NCBI GenBank assembly: GCA_025403435.1
Contig: CM046352.1
Span: forward strand, 1,400,893 to 1,464,892
Direction of reading: 5' to 3'
DNA: 64,000 nt
Source of the DNA: Artocarpus heterophyllus
Taxonomy: Eukaryota; Streptophyta; Magnoliopsida; Rosales; Moraceae
Part shown: one piece after another, positions 21,971 to 33,928 of the stretch
Numbering within the stretch: the first letter of the stretch is position 1
How the letters are laid out: each line of letters begins with the position of its first letter
Translations under genes and position numbers: made by a program
Notes under the pieces: generated by a model
Seen by the model: only the letters and a program-made list of their open reading frames with translations
What the model was told of the DNA's origin: nothing
The model's database searches: none

Positions 21971-23940
21971 AGCACATAACCCAAGAGGGGCAACTCAAGT
22001 TAGATCTATCCCTATTTCTCACGATTTCAGTTTCATCAAAATAGGCGCCCATTTGGGCGAGCAATTTGAACTATTTTTTAGGTTAAAAGGGTTTTGACTA
22101 TTGGTAATTAGTTCTAACTAACAAACTAGTAAAAAGCTTTAACATGTTATAGTAAAAAGCAAAAAAGTGGTTTCAACCATTGTTTCTAACTACACTTTCC
22201 AAACACTTTGTAAATTTTGTGAGAGAAAAACTATAGCAAAAATGATTGGAATCATAAAAGATGGCTGAGACCATTTTTGCCAAACAGGCTTAAGAATCAC
22301 CCGAAATCCAACTCTTAAAGGAAAGAGCCATTCTTTGACGCTAGGAGGGACTATGCCAAAATAGCCGCCCTTAGAATGGCAGGCAGAGGATGAAGAAATG
22401 CATGAATGAGACATTCTCAAACACGGCTTATTATTGATAGGGTTGCTTTAAACTGATTAATAATTTGAAGAATTGAAGCTGACAATTTCCATCACAACAT
22501 CACACCAAGACTCAAAAATGATTGTAGTTAACACTTTCAGAATAGAGATTTTTGTTATCATCTAGTCAACATGATTATTCTTTTTGCTCCATATCCCATC
22601 ACAATCCGTACACAAAAGAATAAAGAAATATCATATTGAATTTCATTAATATGTTAGATGCAAAGATGATCTATAATCTATAAGCATTCATCGTCTCTCT
22701 TGGTAATCTGTCAAGTTAGTAAAAGTAATCTTCTAGATTAATTTTTTCGTGAGATAATTAATTATCATAAATTAGTAGTCTTCAAGATAATAATATGATA
22801 TATTTTCCTATGTATTTCGGTAGATTATATTTTGGTTCTTCAAAGTTCATGCATCTCATCGTTCTTTAGATCTCCTTGCAATGGACGTAATGCAGAACCC
22901 CAACAGATTCTAATATTAATCATATTTCACAACAAAATTGGACCTGAGAATTAATCAAAATAGACCTAATTTATACTAATTAAATAAATTAATCTACCTC
23001 ATGAAGCTTAGGTTGTTTGGTTTCATATCTTGATTATTGTCAAATGTATTACAAAATATTTAACAAGCTATAAAATTTTTGTAATTTAAGTTTTATTGAG
23101 AAATGGACTAGTTATATTAATAAAATTAAAATATAGCTCTAATTTATGAATATTCTATATATAGTCCAAAATAATATTATTAAAATAATTACTATGTAAT
23201 TATACAATACAAAATGTGATACCATTTGTTCTAAGCAAGTGATACTGTTTGATAATTATTATGTCATTACACAACTATTTATAAATTATTTTGAAAATTA
23301 TGTTGAATTTGCATTGTTCACATTGATTTGGTTTTTTAGTGTAATTATTTTTTAGAGAAATTGTAGTAATTAACAATTTTTTCAAAACTAATTGTAGTAA
23401 ATAGCAGGTTTTGAAAATATTTGTAATAAGTAACATAATTTATGATATAAATAATTTATTCATACCCTTATTTATAGTAAAAAATATTCATATTGCATGT
23501 AATTAATAAGAATCAATCACATTTCAGTTTATAAGAAAGCCATAAATAAGAATTATATATTAAGTTGTGTCATAAATTAAACCCATAGTTATTAGAATTA
23601 ATAAGAATTATGAGAGAGGTAATTGTTTCTCTCTAATTTTTTAGAGAAAATCACATGTTATGCCATATTTTTAAAAGTTTTATTTATTAATGCCACACTA
23701 TCTTCATATTACATGTTAAGTTGTACCATAAATAAACATGAATAGTATTTGCAAAAAATATATCTTAAAATACAACGTTTTTGAAAACTTCCTTTAATTT
23801 TAAAATGTCATATTTTAAGATTTATTTTTTATAAATGTTTTATGTGTTTATTTATAACATAATTTAATATGTAATTTGAATAATAGTATGAAACTGTGGC
23901 ATAAATAAATGTGATTTTCTCATTTTGGAAATTATTATTG
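21971..23940. other. AT-rich intergenic, one weak MITE-like segment
   Basis: A diverged segment at about 22081-22290 contains a CCAAACACTTTG motif and a final TTTTTGCCAAACAGGC and may be a further MITE. The rest is AT-rich with no coding signal. Confidence 0.45.
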
Positions 23941-23949
23941 TTAGAAATA

Positions 23950-24203
23950 TTTTCTGGGCTCACGTCGAGCCCGGTCCTTCCACCTCAGGCCCATTTTCAC
24001 ACTGGCCCGTAGAGACACGTGCGTCGTCGCTGACATCACGCATCCAAATCCAAATCCCAAAAAAATATCCAAAATCAGAAAACCCCCTTGTTCTTACACC
24101 GTGTTCTCACTTCAATCTCAACCGTCGGATTCACCAGAACGCTTTCTGGCCGTCAAATCATGTCGGTTCCTTATATATAATCATCATCGCCCCTCCTGTC
24201 TCG
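23950..24203 (+). promoter_or_regulatory. Promoter of the RS2Z splicing-factor gene
   Basis: A GC-richer block in AT-rich surroundings. It has TGGGCT (23955-23960) and GGCCCA (23988-23993), the site II boxes bound by TCP factors in many housekeeping genes. It also has a palindromic CACGTG G-box (24016-24021), a CRE-like TGACATCACG shortly after, and a TATA box TTATATATAA (24171-24180). Transcription would start near 24205. Confidence 0.65.
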
Positions 24204-24980
24204 TTCCGCTTCGAGGGTTTATTCGAAATTTAATTGCCGCTGCTTCTTTGATCTTCTCAAAAGGTACGAGCTTCAAATTTTAGGGTTTTTCTTTCTTTTT
24301 TTCTTTCATTATTTTGGGTTTGTGTTTTTTTTTTTTTTAATTTTCTTTGAATTCGTTGAAGTTTCTTTGACCTTGTGGATTCGGTTTTTTTTTTTTTTTT
24401 TCCCACTGAATATTTTGGTTATTGGATTTATTCGTGTTTGGAAAAAGAGGAGGAATGATTTTTGATAATGTTTGGTTATTGATCTGCAGCTCAAGCATAA
24501 ATTGATAGATCTTGATTTGTTTTTGTGTGGGGGATAAACAGAAGAATTTGATTAGGGTTTAGGGTTTTAAAAAATTGGGGCTTTTGGTATTTCAAATTGT
24601 TTTTGTTTGTCTTCTTATTGGAACCAGGCTTAGCTGTTGTTGACGGATCTCGATTCGTTTTCTTGAAGCTGATAAATAGAAGAAGATAATTGGGGAATTT
24701 TGTCTTTGAATAAATGGGCCCCTTTCTACTTCGAATTGACCTTCCTTTTGTTTCTTAAAACGTAAGAATCTTGAGTTCTTATTTATCATCTTAGAAGCTA
24801 TATTGATAGATTTTTCAAAACGGTTTTGTAGAGGTTTAGCTGCGAATTACTGGTCTGAAAGGAGTTGGTTATTTATTTATTTGTTTATTTTGGTTGCTCT
24901 TGCTTCTTCTTTTTTTTGTGTATTGAGAATGGTTTAGAGTTGAGTTCATGAAAGGAATCTCTTTTTTTGGCAGATTGAAA
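24204..24980 (+). other. 5'UTR with a long leader intron (RS2Z gene)
   Basis: An untranslated first exon of about 60 nt ends at 24263 (AAAAG before GTACGAG). The acceptor TTTGGCAG ends at 24973, seven bases before the ATG at 24981. The 710-bp intron is T-rich as plant introns are. An ATG at 24948 lies inside the intron and is not used in spliced RNA. Leader introns often raise expression; that is inference here. Confidence 0.6.
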
Positions 24981-27036
24981 ATGCCTCGTTATGATGACCG
25001 CTATGGAAATACCCGCCTCTATGTTGGTCGATTATCCTCAAGGACGCGATCACGTGATTTGGAACGGCTTTTCAGCAGATATGGAAGGTATGCTATTATA
25101 TTATTAGGTGATAAATTATCTCTGCAATTGTGATATATTTTGTTTCGTTTGGTTCAACTTTCTGGATTTTTGTAAGTTAATTTGCTTACCGGAATGAGAA
25201 TTAATTTATCAACTGTTCATATATTGGCGTGTGGGACGTGGGGATGTTTTAAGTTTTCCACCAATATGGGTTCTTTGCCAAGCCTTGGTTTGATGCTTGG
25301 TTTAATGTGACTATTGATGATGCTATATGTTGGAGCCATTGCTCCTAGGTGTCATGTTTTCTTAACTTGAGTGATTTTGTTGAAGGTTTTCTGGGGTTTG
25401 GCCTACCTGGAGGTCTTTGGTGGGAGGGTGGCCATGGTGGAATTGGTGGAAATTCTTGCCGATTGTATAGGAGAGAACACTTTGGCGATTCTTTCTCTAA
25501 TGTTATTGCTGTGTTTTTATGCAAATGGCAACAATCTCAAACTGGTGTCTGTAGTTCGTCTGTGATGGGCAAAGTACCATACACTTGAAGTTCTTAAGTA
25601 ATGATAGCCTTACTGTTTCTGGAAACCATTTACGCAGAGTACGAGATGTGGACATGAAGCGCGATTTTGCCTTTGTTGTAAGTTCTGCTTTCCTTTATTT
25701 CTATGGTTCTGTTCTTTGTTTTCATTATATAATTTATTTATTAATTAGTTTGGAGAAGGTGTTTAGGGACCAGATAATGCAATATGGGTTACTTTGGTTG
25801 GTTTTGTGCTTGCTTCTTGTTAACAGGAATTTAGCGATCCTCGAGATGCTGATGATGCAAGGTATAGCTTGGATGGCCGCGAGTTTGATGGAAGCCGTAT
25901 CGTTGTTGAGTTTTCAAAGGGGGTAAGGTCCATAAATTGAATGGCCTTTAACAATTTAATATGACGACATTTTTGTATTCAATTTTTTGCCAAACTTCTG
26001 TCAGAAGCTAGTTTCTATCCTAAATATGAAAATCAATAATTTCGGAAATGAGATTTGCTTCTTTTTTTTTTTTTTATTGATAGTATCTTAAAATTTCCCC
26101 CTTTTTTTAATTTTTGTTACCAAAACGGATTTTTATCTTCCTTTTGTTTTGTTTAGACGCCTCGTGGTTCTCGAGAATATCTAGGTAGAGGCCCTCCTCC
26201 TGGATCTGGACGTTGTTTTAATTGTGGTCTTGATGGGCACTGGGCTCGAGATTGCAAGGCTGGAGACTGGAAGAACAAATGTTATCGCTGTGGGGAGAGA
26301 GGTCACATAGAAAGGCAATGCAAAAACAGTCCAAAGGATGTAAGGTAATTTCTCTCTGCTACATGCTCATATTGATTTGTTCTCACCCCCTTTTGACAAT
26401 CTGACCATCAAATATTGTACCTTCCCCTTCTTGATTCTGTAAATTTATGTTGCAGGCATGAGCGCAGTCTTTCACGTTCTCCACCTCGTCGTGGCAGAAG
26501 TCGCAGTCGTAGTTACAGCAGAGGCCGCAGCTATAGGTCAGTTTTCTGACTGCCTTTTTGATGGTAACATGAATTCAGTACAGAAAAAGTATATAGTATT
26601 ATGCCAAAGGATCTACTTCTCGCATGATCTTTCTAGTTGACAAGTCATTTGCTTATTTTATTAACGCACTTTTCTCTTTTTCCTCACCAGCCGATCGAGA
26701 TCCCCAGTAAGAAGGGGAAGAAGCTTATCAAGGAGCCCTGAGCCCAGGGATAGTCCAAGAAAAAACAGTCGCAGTGTGACACCTGATGATGGAAGCCCCA
26801 AGGAGAGGGATAGCGCTTCTCCTAGAAATGGTAGATTGGCAAATCAGAATGATGATGATGGTAGCCCTAGGGAAAAGAGCAGAAGCCCCATGAGCCCGGA
26901 AGGTAGGAGGTATCGAAGCCCCAATCAAACCAACGGACGCAGCCAAAGTCCAAGTGCTAGTCCTAGGGAGGATAGAAGTCCCGTCGACGATGACGACGAC
27001 AACCGTCATTCTCCAAGAGGCAGCGAGTCACCGTAA
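24981..27036 (+). CDS. SR splicing factor, RS2Z32/33-like (RRM plus two zinc knuckles plus RS tail)
   Basis: Coding exons: 24981-25087, 25638-25677, 25827-25922, 26157-26344, 26456-26536 and 26691-27036. They sum to 858 nt, giving 285 aa, close to the family's usual length. An RRM spans about 11-80 (LYVGRL at 13-18, DFAFVEF at 45-51). Two CCHC knuckles follow: [14 protein letters not shown] (101-114) and [14 protein letters not shown] (123-136). Then comes an Arg/Ser-rich tail (about 148-190) and an acidic/Ser-Pro C-terminus. RS2Z proteins are plant-only nuclear SR proteins that select splice sites in pre-mRNA. The first coding intron (550 bp) splits the RRM, as in other SR genes, whose RNAs are commonly alternatively spliced. 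All junctions are GT-AG. The start gives the canonical MPRYDDRYG. Confidence 0.93.
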
Positions 27037-28478
27037 GAGTACAGCGCAAACGAATCTGCCATGTCTTTGATAGAGGCATGTTCATATGTGTTTGTTGAAG
27101 CAGGCAATGCGGACTGTTTACCCTGCTATTGACTTATTATGGGAACTTTAATTAGAGCAAGTCGTTTGAAGCATTACTTTGGATGCATGGATTTGGAACT
27201 GAGCTATTTTATATTCATATTTCATATGGTTGTTTACTTCTTCTGCGTGCTTCCTTTTTTGGTAGAGTATGGATAGAATATATATGTACATATATATATA
27301 TATATATATATATGTCATTAGATATTATTCCTCTGGTAGGTTAGCAGAAGCCTGAATGTGATATTGCTGGCCCTTTACCTTTGTCAAATCAAACGTTTCT
27401 AATCCAGTTCTGCAGAAACTCTTGAACCGTATTCCTATTAGCTAAAGCATAAAACAAGTAGCTTGGAGGGGATTCTGAACTTATAAGCATTAGGTGATTC
27501 TGAACTCAAAGGACTGCATTGTTGCGGAATGTGTGGAATGACATGCTTTGAAGTGAAGAACCAGTTGTTGAAGTGGTTGAAGACTTGACGTAGCAGTAAA
27601 TTCACATGTGATCTAATCGGGATTCGTAACGATAATTTTGCACCTAATTGAAACGTGAGATTTGAACTCATGACTGGGTATGTTCAAAATAATTTATACA
27701 CCTAATTACCAGTGGAGCTCGTCTTAATTGGCTAAATAGACACTACACTTGTCTCATGTTATAAGAGCTTGTCTTTGTTATACAAACAAAAAAATGTACT
27801 TTAAATTTACTCTTGAAGACTATATTGCCTCTTGGAATTTAAAATGATACAAAACACCCTCTAAACTCGTAATCAATTGCAACTTTGATACTTCTTGTGA
27901 CTCCTGCATTGCCTCATCTTTCTACATTGCCTCATGTGACTCATACGTGATTAAAATCATAAATCAGACATGATTAAAAACGTAAAAAAATTGATGCAAA
28001 AGCATCAAAATTGTGACTTCTGAGACGCTTGAAATGTAATTTTGTATCGTATGTGGAGGTCATGAATCAATACCTACTCTTCTAAAGCCAAAATTAAAAT
28101 TAACAAAAAAAAAAAGTTCGTTTTTCCTTTAATCGTAAAAGGATGTCTCAAGCAGAGGTGGAGCAATCGAGAAATAAATAAACTTTTTTTTTCCCTTAGT
28201 TTTCTTAATTTTGTTTCATGAAATTTTATAAAACCTATGTTTTACTGTCCCTTAAAATATATTGCATATTTTTTTATTTACCCCACCAGACAGGCCCGTC
28301 ATCAAAATCTTCCTTTTTTGATTTTTTCGACTCCGTCCCAAATCTGAAGGTAGTTTGGCCTATGGACCATGTGAATTCAATTGGGTAAAAGAAAGACTAA
28401 GCACTAAGAAATACGAAAACCTTTTTAGTTGTTGCTGCCATTTGTTCTTTCGGGAGAGATTTTGCAGTCTTATCCACC
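27037..28478. other. Intergenic between RS2Z and YkgJ-like genes
   Basis: Starts with the RS2Z 3'UTR. Holds an (AT)n run at about 27290-27313, AT-rich spacer, and the presumed promoter of the next gene after 28260. No other gene seen. Confidence 0.55.
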
Positions 28479-29923
28479 ATGTCTCGTGCCGTGTGTCTGC
28501 ATTCTGTGGGTGTAGTCAGCATGGCCGGCCGCCGAAGGCAGGACTCGAAGACAAAGCAGACCCAAAGCCAAAGCCAAAGCCATGTCGGCTTCGGCGGGGA
28601 AAGGAAGGAAGAGCTGTGGCGGTGCGTGGAGGGCTGCGGTGCCTGCTGCAAGCTCAACAAAGGTCCCTCCTTTGCCACTCCAGAAGAAATCTTTCACGAT
28701 CCTTCTGATATCCAAGTGCGTGAGTTTTTTTTGTTCTTTCCTCTCGATCGGAATCTGCTTCTTTAAATGTTGTTTTGTGATACCCTTTTGCCTTTTGCTT
28801 TTTTTTTTTTTTTTTGTTTCTTCTTGTCGATTTATTGTGCTTTTGAGTTCCTTTAATGATATGGTTTTGAGATACCCTTTTACAATTACACGTTTTATTT
28901 CTTCTTAATTTAGCGTGTTTTGAGTTTCTCAATCTCCTTGCTTTATAGTGTTTCTAGTTTCTTCTAATGTGGTTTTGAGATACCCTTTTGTAGGTTTTTA
29001 TTTATTTTTCTCGATTTTGAGTGTTTGAGTTTTTTCTTAAGTGTTTTTGAATTACCCTTTTTTTCACATGTTTTATTTCTTTTTGTTGATTTAGTGTGCA
29101 TGAGTTTCTTCTATTGTGTGGTTTTGGGATGCCGTTTGAGAGGTTTTTATTTTTTTCTTCTTTGATTGATTTATTTTTATTAATGTGTGTTTGAGTTGCT
29201 TGATTTTCAGCTTTATAGAAGCATGATAGGCCCAGATGGATGGTGCGTGCACTATGATAAGATCACACGAAAATGCTCTATTTACTCCGGTGGGATCTTT
29301 ATTCCTTTGTTCAATTTGTTGTTACTTTCTTTAGTGGGATTTTTCCAGTTTTCATGTTCATTTCTTTATATCTTTCCACGATCCTAGTACTTAGGCCCTC
29401 TTTCAAGCACAAAAATCGTTATTTATGACACCTATTTGTCTATACAATTACTATTCAAGAAAATCCCCATTATACCAATTGTTAGAACCATCATATTCTT
29501 TTGACTTGAATTTAATTTCAAGTTTCCATTTGAAGAAGCAAGTAGCGTTAATAAAAAATGGAAAAAAAGAGATTAAAAAAAATGTTAAGAAGAAAAAAAA
29601 AAGGCAAAAGTCTGCCTTAATCTTTACTCCTCTGTCTAACATGGTCTGGTCCTTTTTTTTTAGACCGTCCATACTTTTGTCGTGTGGAACCGGATGTGTT
29701 TCAGACTCTATATGGAATCTCCAAGAAGAAATTCAACAAAGAGGCTTGCAGGTCTTCTTCACATTCTCTTCTTTTTTGTTAATTCTTTTTTCATCTTATA
29801 TATGGTTTGGTTGACTGTATTTGTTCACTCTCTTTTTGCAGTAGCTGTAGGGACACCATCAAATCAATTTATGGTTCTGATTCAAAGGAGATGGATAATT
29901 TCAATCACTCGGTGAGAAGCTAA
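28479..29923 (+). CDS. YkgJ-type CxxxCxxCC (zinc/iron-chelating) family protein, 161 aa
   Basis: Exons: 28479-28715, 29211-29289, 29664-29751 and 29842-29923, total 486 nt in frame. The product has the cluster C49-x3-C53-x2-C56-C57 (CVEGCGACC). It then has GWCVHYD (C91), KCSIYS (C101) and RPYFCRVEPD (C111), the spacing typical of the CxxCxxCC domain (PF03692). Bacterial members (YkgJ) are thought to bind Zn or Fe; the plant protein's role is unknown. The ATG at 28479 sits in CCACCATG and a second in-frame ATG at 28521 would give 147 aa. The first 14 residues might be a weak organelle signal or simply leader. The first donor is a GTGCGT. The last exon could in principle splice again at GTGAGA (29912), changing the last two residues. 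Confidence 0.85.
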
Positions 29924-31180
29924 AAGCATTAGTTAAATTAGATCGCCAATGTCATTTTACCCTCTGAAATTTCATCTTGGTATATTCATGAGGCTATTAG
30001 GGAGTTGCTTTGAAGTTTTAGTTTCTGCTTAGATAGGAATTGCTAGCTATAGTGTAGTAGAAATTGATGTTTGGATGTATAGATCAAGTAATTAAAATTT
30101 AATAGTAATTTTTCTATTTATTGAATGGGGACGCAAATCATAATCTTTTTAGTTATAGAGCACAACCCAATTTTTATAAACGTATTCTATATATGAAATT
30201 CAAAATTTTGACATCTTAGATTGGCACGTCCCGCCTATGAAGTGTATGCAGCTTCGCCGTTGCCACAGTATATATTTATGTTCGGCACATTTTCTAAATA
30301 CCATATATGTTTAGCTCCAACAAACATTTTTCCCGCAAAATCAGCTATGTGACGTTGCTGGTGTGAAAAATTTTGCAACCTGCAACGTTTACAGTATCAT
30401 TTAATGTGATGTTGTTCATTAGTTTGCAATAAACTAATATAGAACATCATTTTATTTCGCCTGAGCCTTTAACCTCACTTTGTAGGGACTGAATTTATCT
30501 TGTTAGACTAAATTACTGATTAAGAAATAGTTGATTCTCTTCAACCAGAGAAAAGAGAAAAGGAAGTCCTTAACCAAAGTTGTGAAATGACTTTTTGGCA
30601 GACCTTGAGTGAGAATGTTATGGCATAACAAAGAAGATGATCCTCTTTCAACTTCCATACCATACATTCGGCTGCCAAAAAGAGCAGCACTTTTTTTCAG
30701 TTGATGAAACCTTAACTTTTCTCCTATTACTGATTAGAAGAAATTGAACAAGATGCCCTGGCAACCAATCTTTTTCTTATTCCCCTCCAACCTTTACTGC
30801 TGCTTTTTGCCCCAAAAAATAAAATTTAAAATAAAAATAAAGAGATCGTTGAAGGGCAATTTCCAAAGGTAAAAGGGGTCTGTCTTTATACTTTAGAGAA
30901 ATTCAGAAATCAGAATTGAAATCGCCTGTAAAATACGCCGGTAGTGATAAATTCGGGTGCATCCTTTCTTTATTCTTCAGAGAAATTCGGAAATTGGAAT
31001 CGGAATCTCCTATCAAGAATGTCGGTCGTGATAAAATTGGGTGCCTCCGTCCTCTTCCTTTTCCACCTTTTTCCCTCCTAGTCTAGAAAACCAATTCCCT
31101 TGTAAATTTTTTGTACAGAATGTTCATAGCAGACCTTCTTCCAATTCAATCTTATTTTTGAACCTTGAACCTCATCCTCA
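29924..31180. other. Intergenic, one short tandem duplication
   Basis: No gene is supported. Near 30884-31040 two copies of a roughly 84-bp unit (both start CTTTAT, contain AGAGAAATTC and end GGGTGC) lie in tandem and are about 80% alike. Confidence 0.5.
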
Positions 31181-31700
31181 AATGGATTATTCTAGTTACG
31201 TTGTGGATGAGGGAGAGGTGATTCATCGTTCTCTTTCCTGAGGCGGCTACGAATACAAGGGTGTTCTGACCAATGGCGACCATTTCCCATCAGATTCCAC
31301 ATTTATCACCAAGGGGGATTGCTTCAAGCAATAGTCCCTTTACCATGTGGCGAAGAGGAGCTACAGCAGCCTTACCACAGCAACTCTGTGTTCAATGATT
31401 GTTCGGAAGATAATGCAATGGAAATAACAACAATCCAACACAAGTGAAGAACAGTGCGACAATAGTTCGTTTGCTCACCGAGATGATGAAGACGCAGAAA
31501 ACTATTCTGCAGCTTCTGCTTATGATCCATGGTCCTGTTTTGATTGTTGGTTAGCGTATGAACCGGAAAAATAGGGAAGAGACTGACATTGCACATGAAC
31601 GCGTTCTGCGTGATGCTGAAGTTTACAAAAGTATATTTGGCTACTGGCCTTGCTTTTATCGTAGGCAGTGAGACAGTAGGAATGCTGCAAATTTAAGGTA
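31180..31700 (+). pseudogene. Probable decayed gene or retrocopy of unknown family
   Basis: The base composition is protein-like and less AT-rich than its surroundings. Readable pieces in shifting frames include MDYSSYVVDEGEVIHRSLS (to a TGA at 31240), then GGYEYKGVLTNGDHFPSDST. Further pieces are HRDDEDAENYSAASAYDPW with SCFDCWLAYEPE, and AHERVLRDAEVYKSIFGYWP near 31594-31660. The last pieces look like genuine protein but stops and frame changes separate them. I do not recognise the parent family. Confidence 0.4.
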
Positions 31701-32296
31701 GCATCATAGAATTGAAAAATATGAGATGCTTGTCAAAGAATAAGTGTGAACAAGACCAAGATATTTCGTCTCAGCAAATTTGTATTTTCATGACCTTATT
31801 CATTGATGGTATTGTGATGAGATTTCAAGCGACCGTTACCCTTTTGACTACTATATATATATATATATATATATATATCTTTATTGTTCTCGTCTTTTAT
31901 CTCTTCAAATGAACTAATTTAAAGGGGAGAAAAAGAAGAGCCGAAAGGAATACGGCGGATAATGAAAATTAGCTATCAGTTTCTCAAAGCCAAAGACACC
32001 TCCTTTTAGATACATGCAGATTTATATGCTTTCAGCTGTATAAAAATCATACATAGAGATTATCAATCGCTTTCTTATTTTAATTACATCTAGTTTTTTT
32101 TTATGTTATATAACATGCAATGCCAAGCCTTCTGCGTCGGGGAAAAAAAATAAATAAATGAGGAACTCTTACAGATTTAGTATAAACTTTTGTAACTTTT
32201 TAACATTTTTTTCTCTCTCTTCCCTATAGCAAAATTTATGTCAAGATCAACTTACTGTACAACAATACAGAAATCATACCAAACAATTCTCAACAA
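31701..32296. other. Intergenic, no gene seen
   Basis: Contains an (AT)n run at about 31851-31878. Its right part is probably the 3'UTR of the minus-strand membrane-protein gene. Confidence 0.55.
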
Positions 32297-33928
32297 TCAT
32301 ATTACAGTTCCAAGCCCTAATTCATCCTCAATATCATCCCCCTCTTCAAAGAGCTTCAAAAACCGAGCTTGATCTTGCTCTCTCTTTTTCTTTTGCCAAT
32401 ACTTGTATGCAGATATCAATCCAAGAATTGATACAGTCGAAACAAGGGCGCTTATCAGTATGATTAAAGCAACATGCATTCCTTTTCTTCCCTTATGCGA
32501 GGAGTCAGAGGCCGAATTCGAAGCTGCAAAAACATGGTCTCCAAAGTTAGCTTCATTTTGGATAAAGACGTGCACACACATAAGAATTTACTGATATTTG
32601 TTTTGTGGAAAATCCTTCAATATCTGAACCGTTTGAAAAACTCACAAGTAGGAGTAGGAATACACTTTGGACAAGAAAAAGTAGCGTTCACTTCCTTGTC
32701 TTTGAATCTGATATATTTTCCATCAGAAGTAAAGTCTGAAGGACAAAATTCCCACTCGTCGAATACATCATCCGATTTAATAAAATCTTTCTCGTAGAAC
32801 CCACATCGCTTGCATTTCTTGTCTGGAAGGTCTGTAAGAGGCTGAAAGCAAAAATAACCAGTATTCCTTTAGCTGCTTATTAAAACAGACAATGGATTAA
32901 AAAAAATAAATAAATAAACTAAGCTACACAAAAGATACGTCGATTCAGAAAACTCATAGACCCAGCATTCGGCTAATTTTTGTGATATACCAGCAAGATT
33001 TAATCATTTAGTTGAAAACCAGCAAAAGAGTATAACTACTTTCCTCTCTGGCTAAGAATTCAAATTCAAAGACCAAGACTCAGTTAAAAGCGATACTAGT
33101 GTTCATAAACTGATATGTATTTCAAGATTCAGGTGTAAAACAGCATAGACAGAGCTCCCACCAGAATTATACAGTGACCAAAAGGGTAACTGTTTCGGCA
33201 AATTCCCATCATGACCTCATGTTATGATCAAGAATTTATCACATTTTTAGTTCTCATTTCATCAATCCTAAAAGTTCCGTCAAGCAATGTAGAAGAACCA
33301 AATTGTTTCCATACATTGAGTTATAATTAAAAAAAAAAAAAATCCAATCTTTCACGTTCTGTGATGGAAAATACTAGCCTGTTTTCAATAAACTAAAAAC
33401 GTTTCATCTTAATGAGAAACAGGGAGATTATATATATATATATATAGACGCGCAATATTTTCTTCCACTGTTCATACAAAGCATATAGTATAGAGAAGCA
33501 GAAATTGAGAAATTTTCCAAAAAGTACCAATCTTTCACCAACATATATACAGAATTTGCCCTTAAAAAAAAAAATAAGAAAAAAAAGAAAAAAAGAAAAC
33601 AAACCTGCCAAGATTCTTCGCCTTTGAATTTATACAATTCGTTAGCCTTCTTCACATCAGGCAAACCCGTCTTGTTCTCCCCTTTACACTTAAAATAAAC
33701 CTCCGGTTTCGCCGTTTTCAGAAACTCGTGCGTTTTGTATATCTCAATCGAATCCAATGTCACAATCGCCGATAATACCAACCCTAGAATCACAAATCAC
33801 ACGAAATCAATCAAAAAATCCAAAATCTTTATCCATTTTTGCCATTGATTTCTTTATTTACCTGAAAAGCAGCTGAGAAATAAGCTCCCGAGAAGAAAAA
33901 TCGCAGAAACCTTAGAATTCGATTCCAT
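32297..33928 (-). CDS. Conserved single-pass membrane protein with CxxC pairs, 222 aa
   Basis: Exons on the minus strand: 33928-33862, 33783-33605, 32841-32646 and 32523-32297, total 669 nt in frame with GT-AG borders. Residues 1-22 form a hydrophobic signal peptide (AIFLLGSLFLSCFS). The predicted lumenal or extracellular part holds Cys residues in CKGE, CKRC (92-95), EFC (115) and CPKC (139-142). The two CxxC pairs could bind a metal or form disulfides. A Ser-rich linker leads to one transmembrane helix (about 163-186). A basic stop-transfer (KYWQKKKRE) and an acidic tail (EEGDDIEDELG) follow. I recognise it as a plant protein without a defined role. A type I topology is inferred. Confidence 0.85.

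Noticed and set aside
25349..25588. 79-codon frame in the RS2Z intron
   Set aside because: Lies in the first coding intron and has no protein-like features; could at most be an alternative exon.
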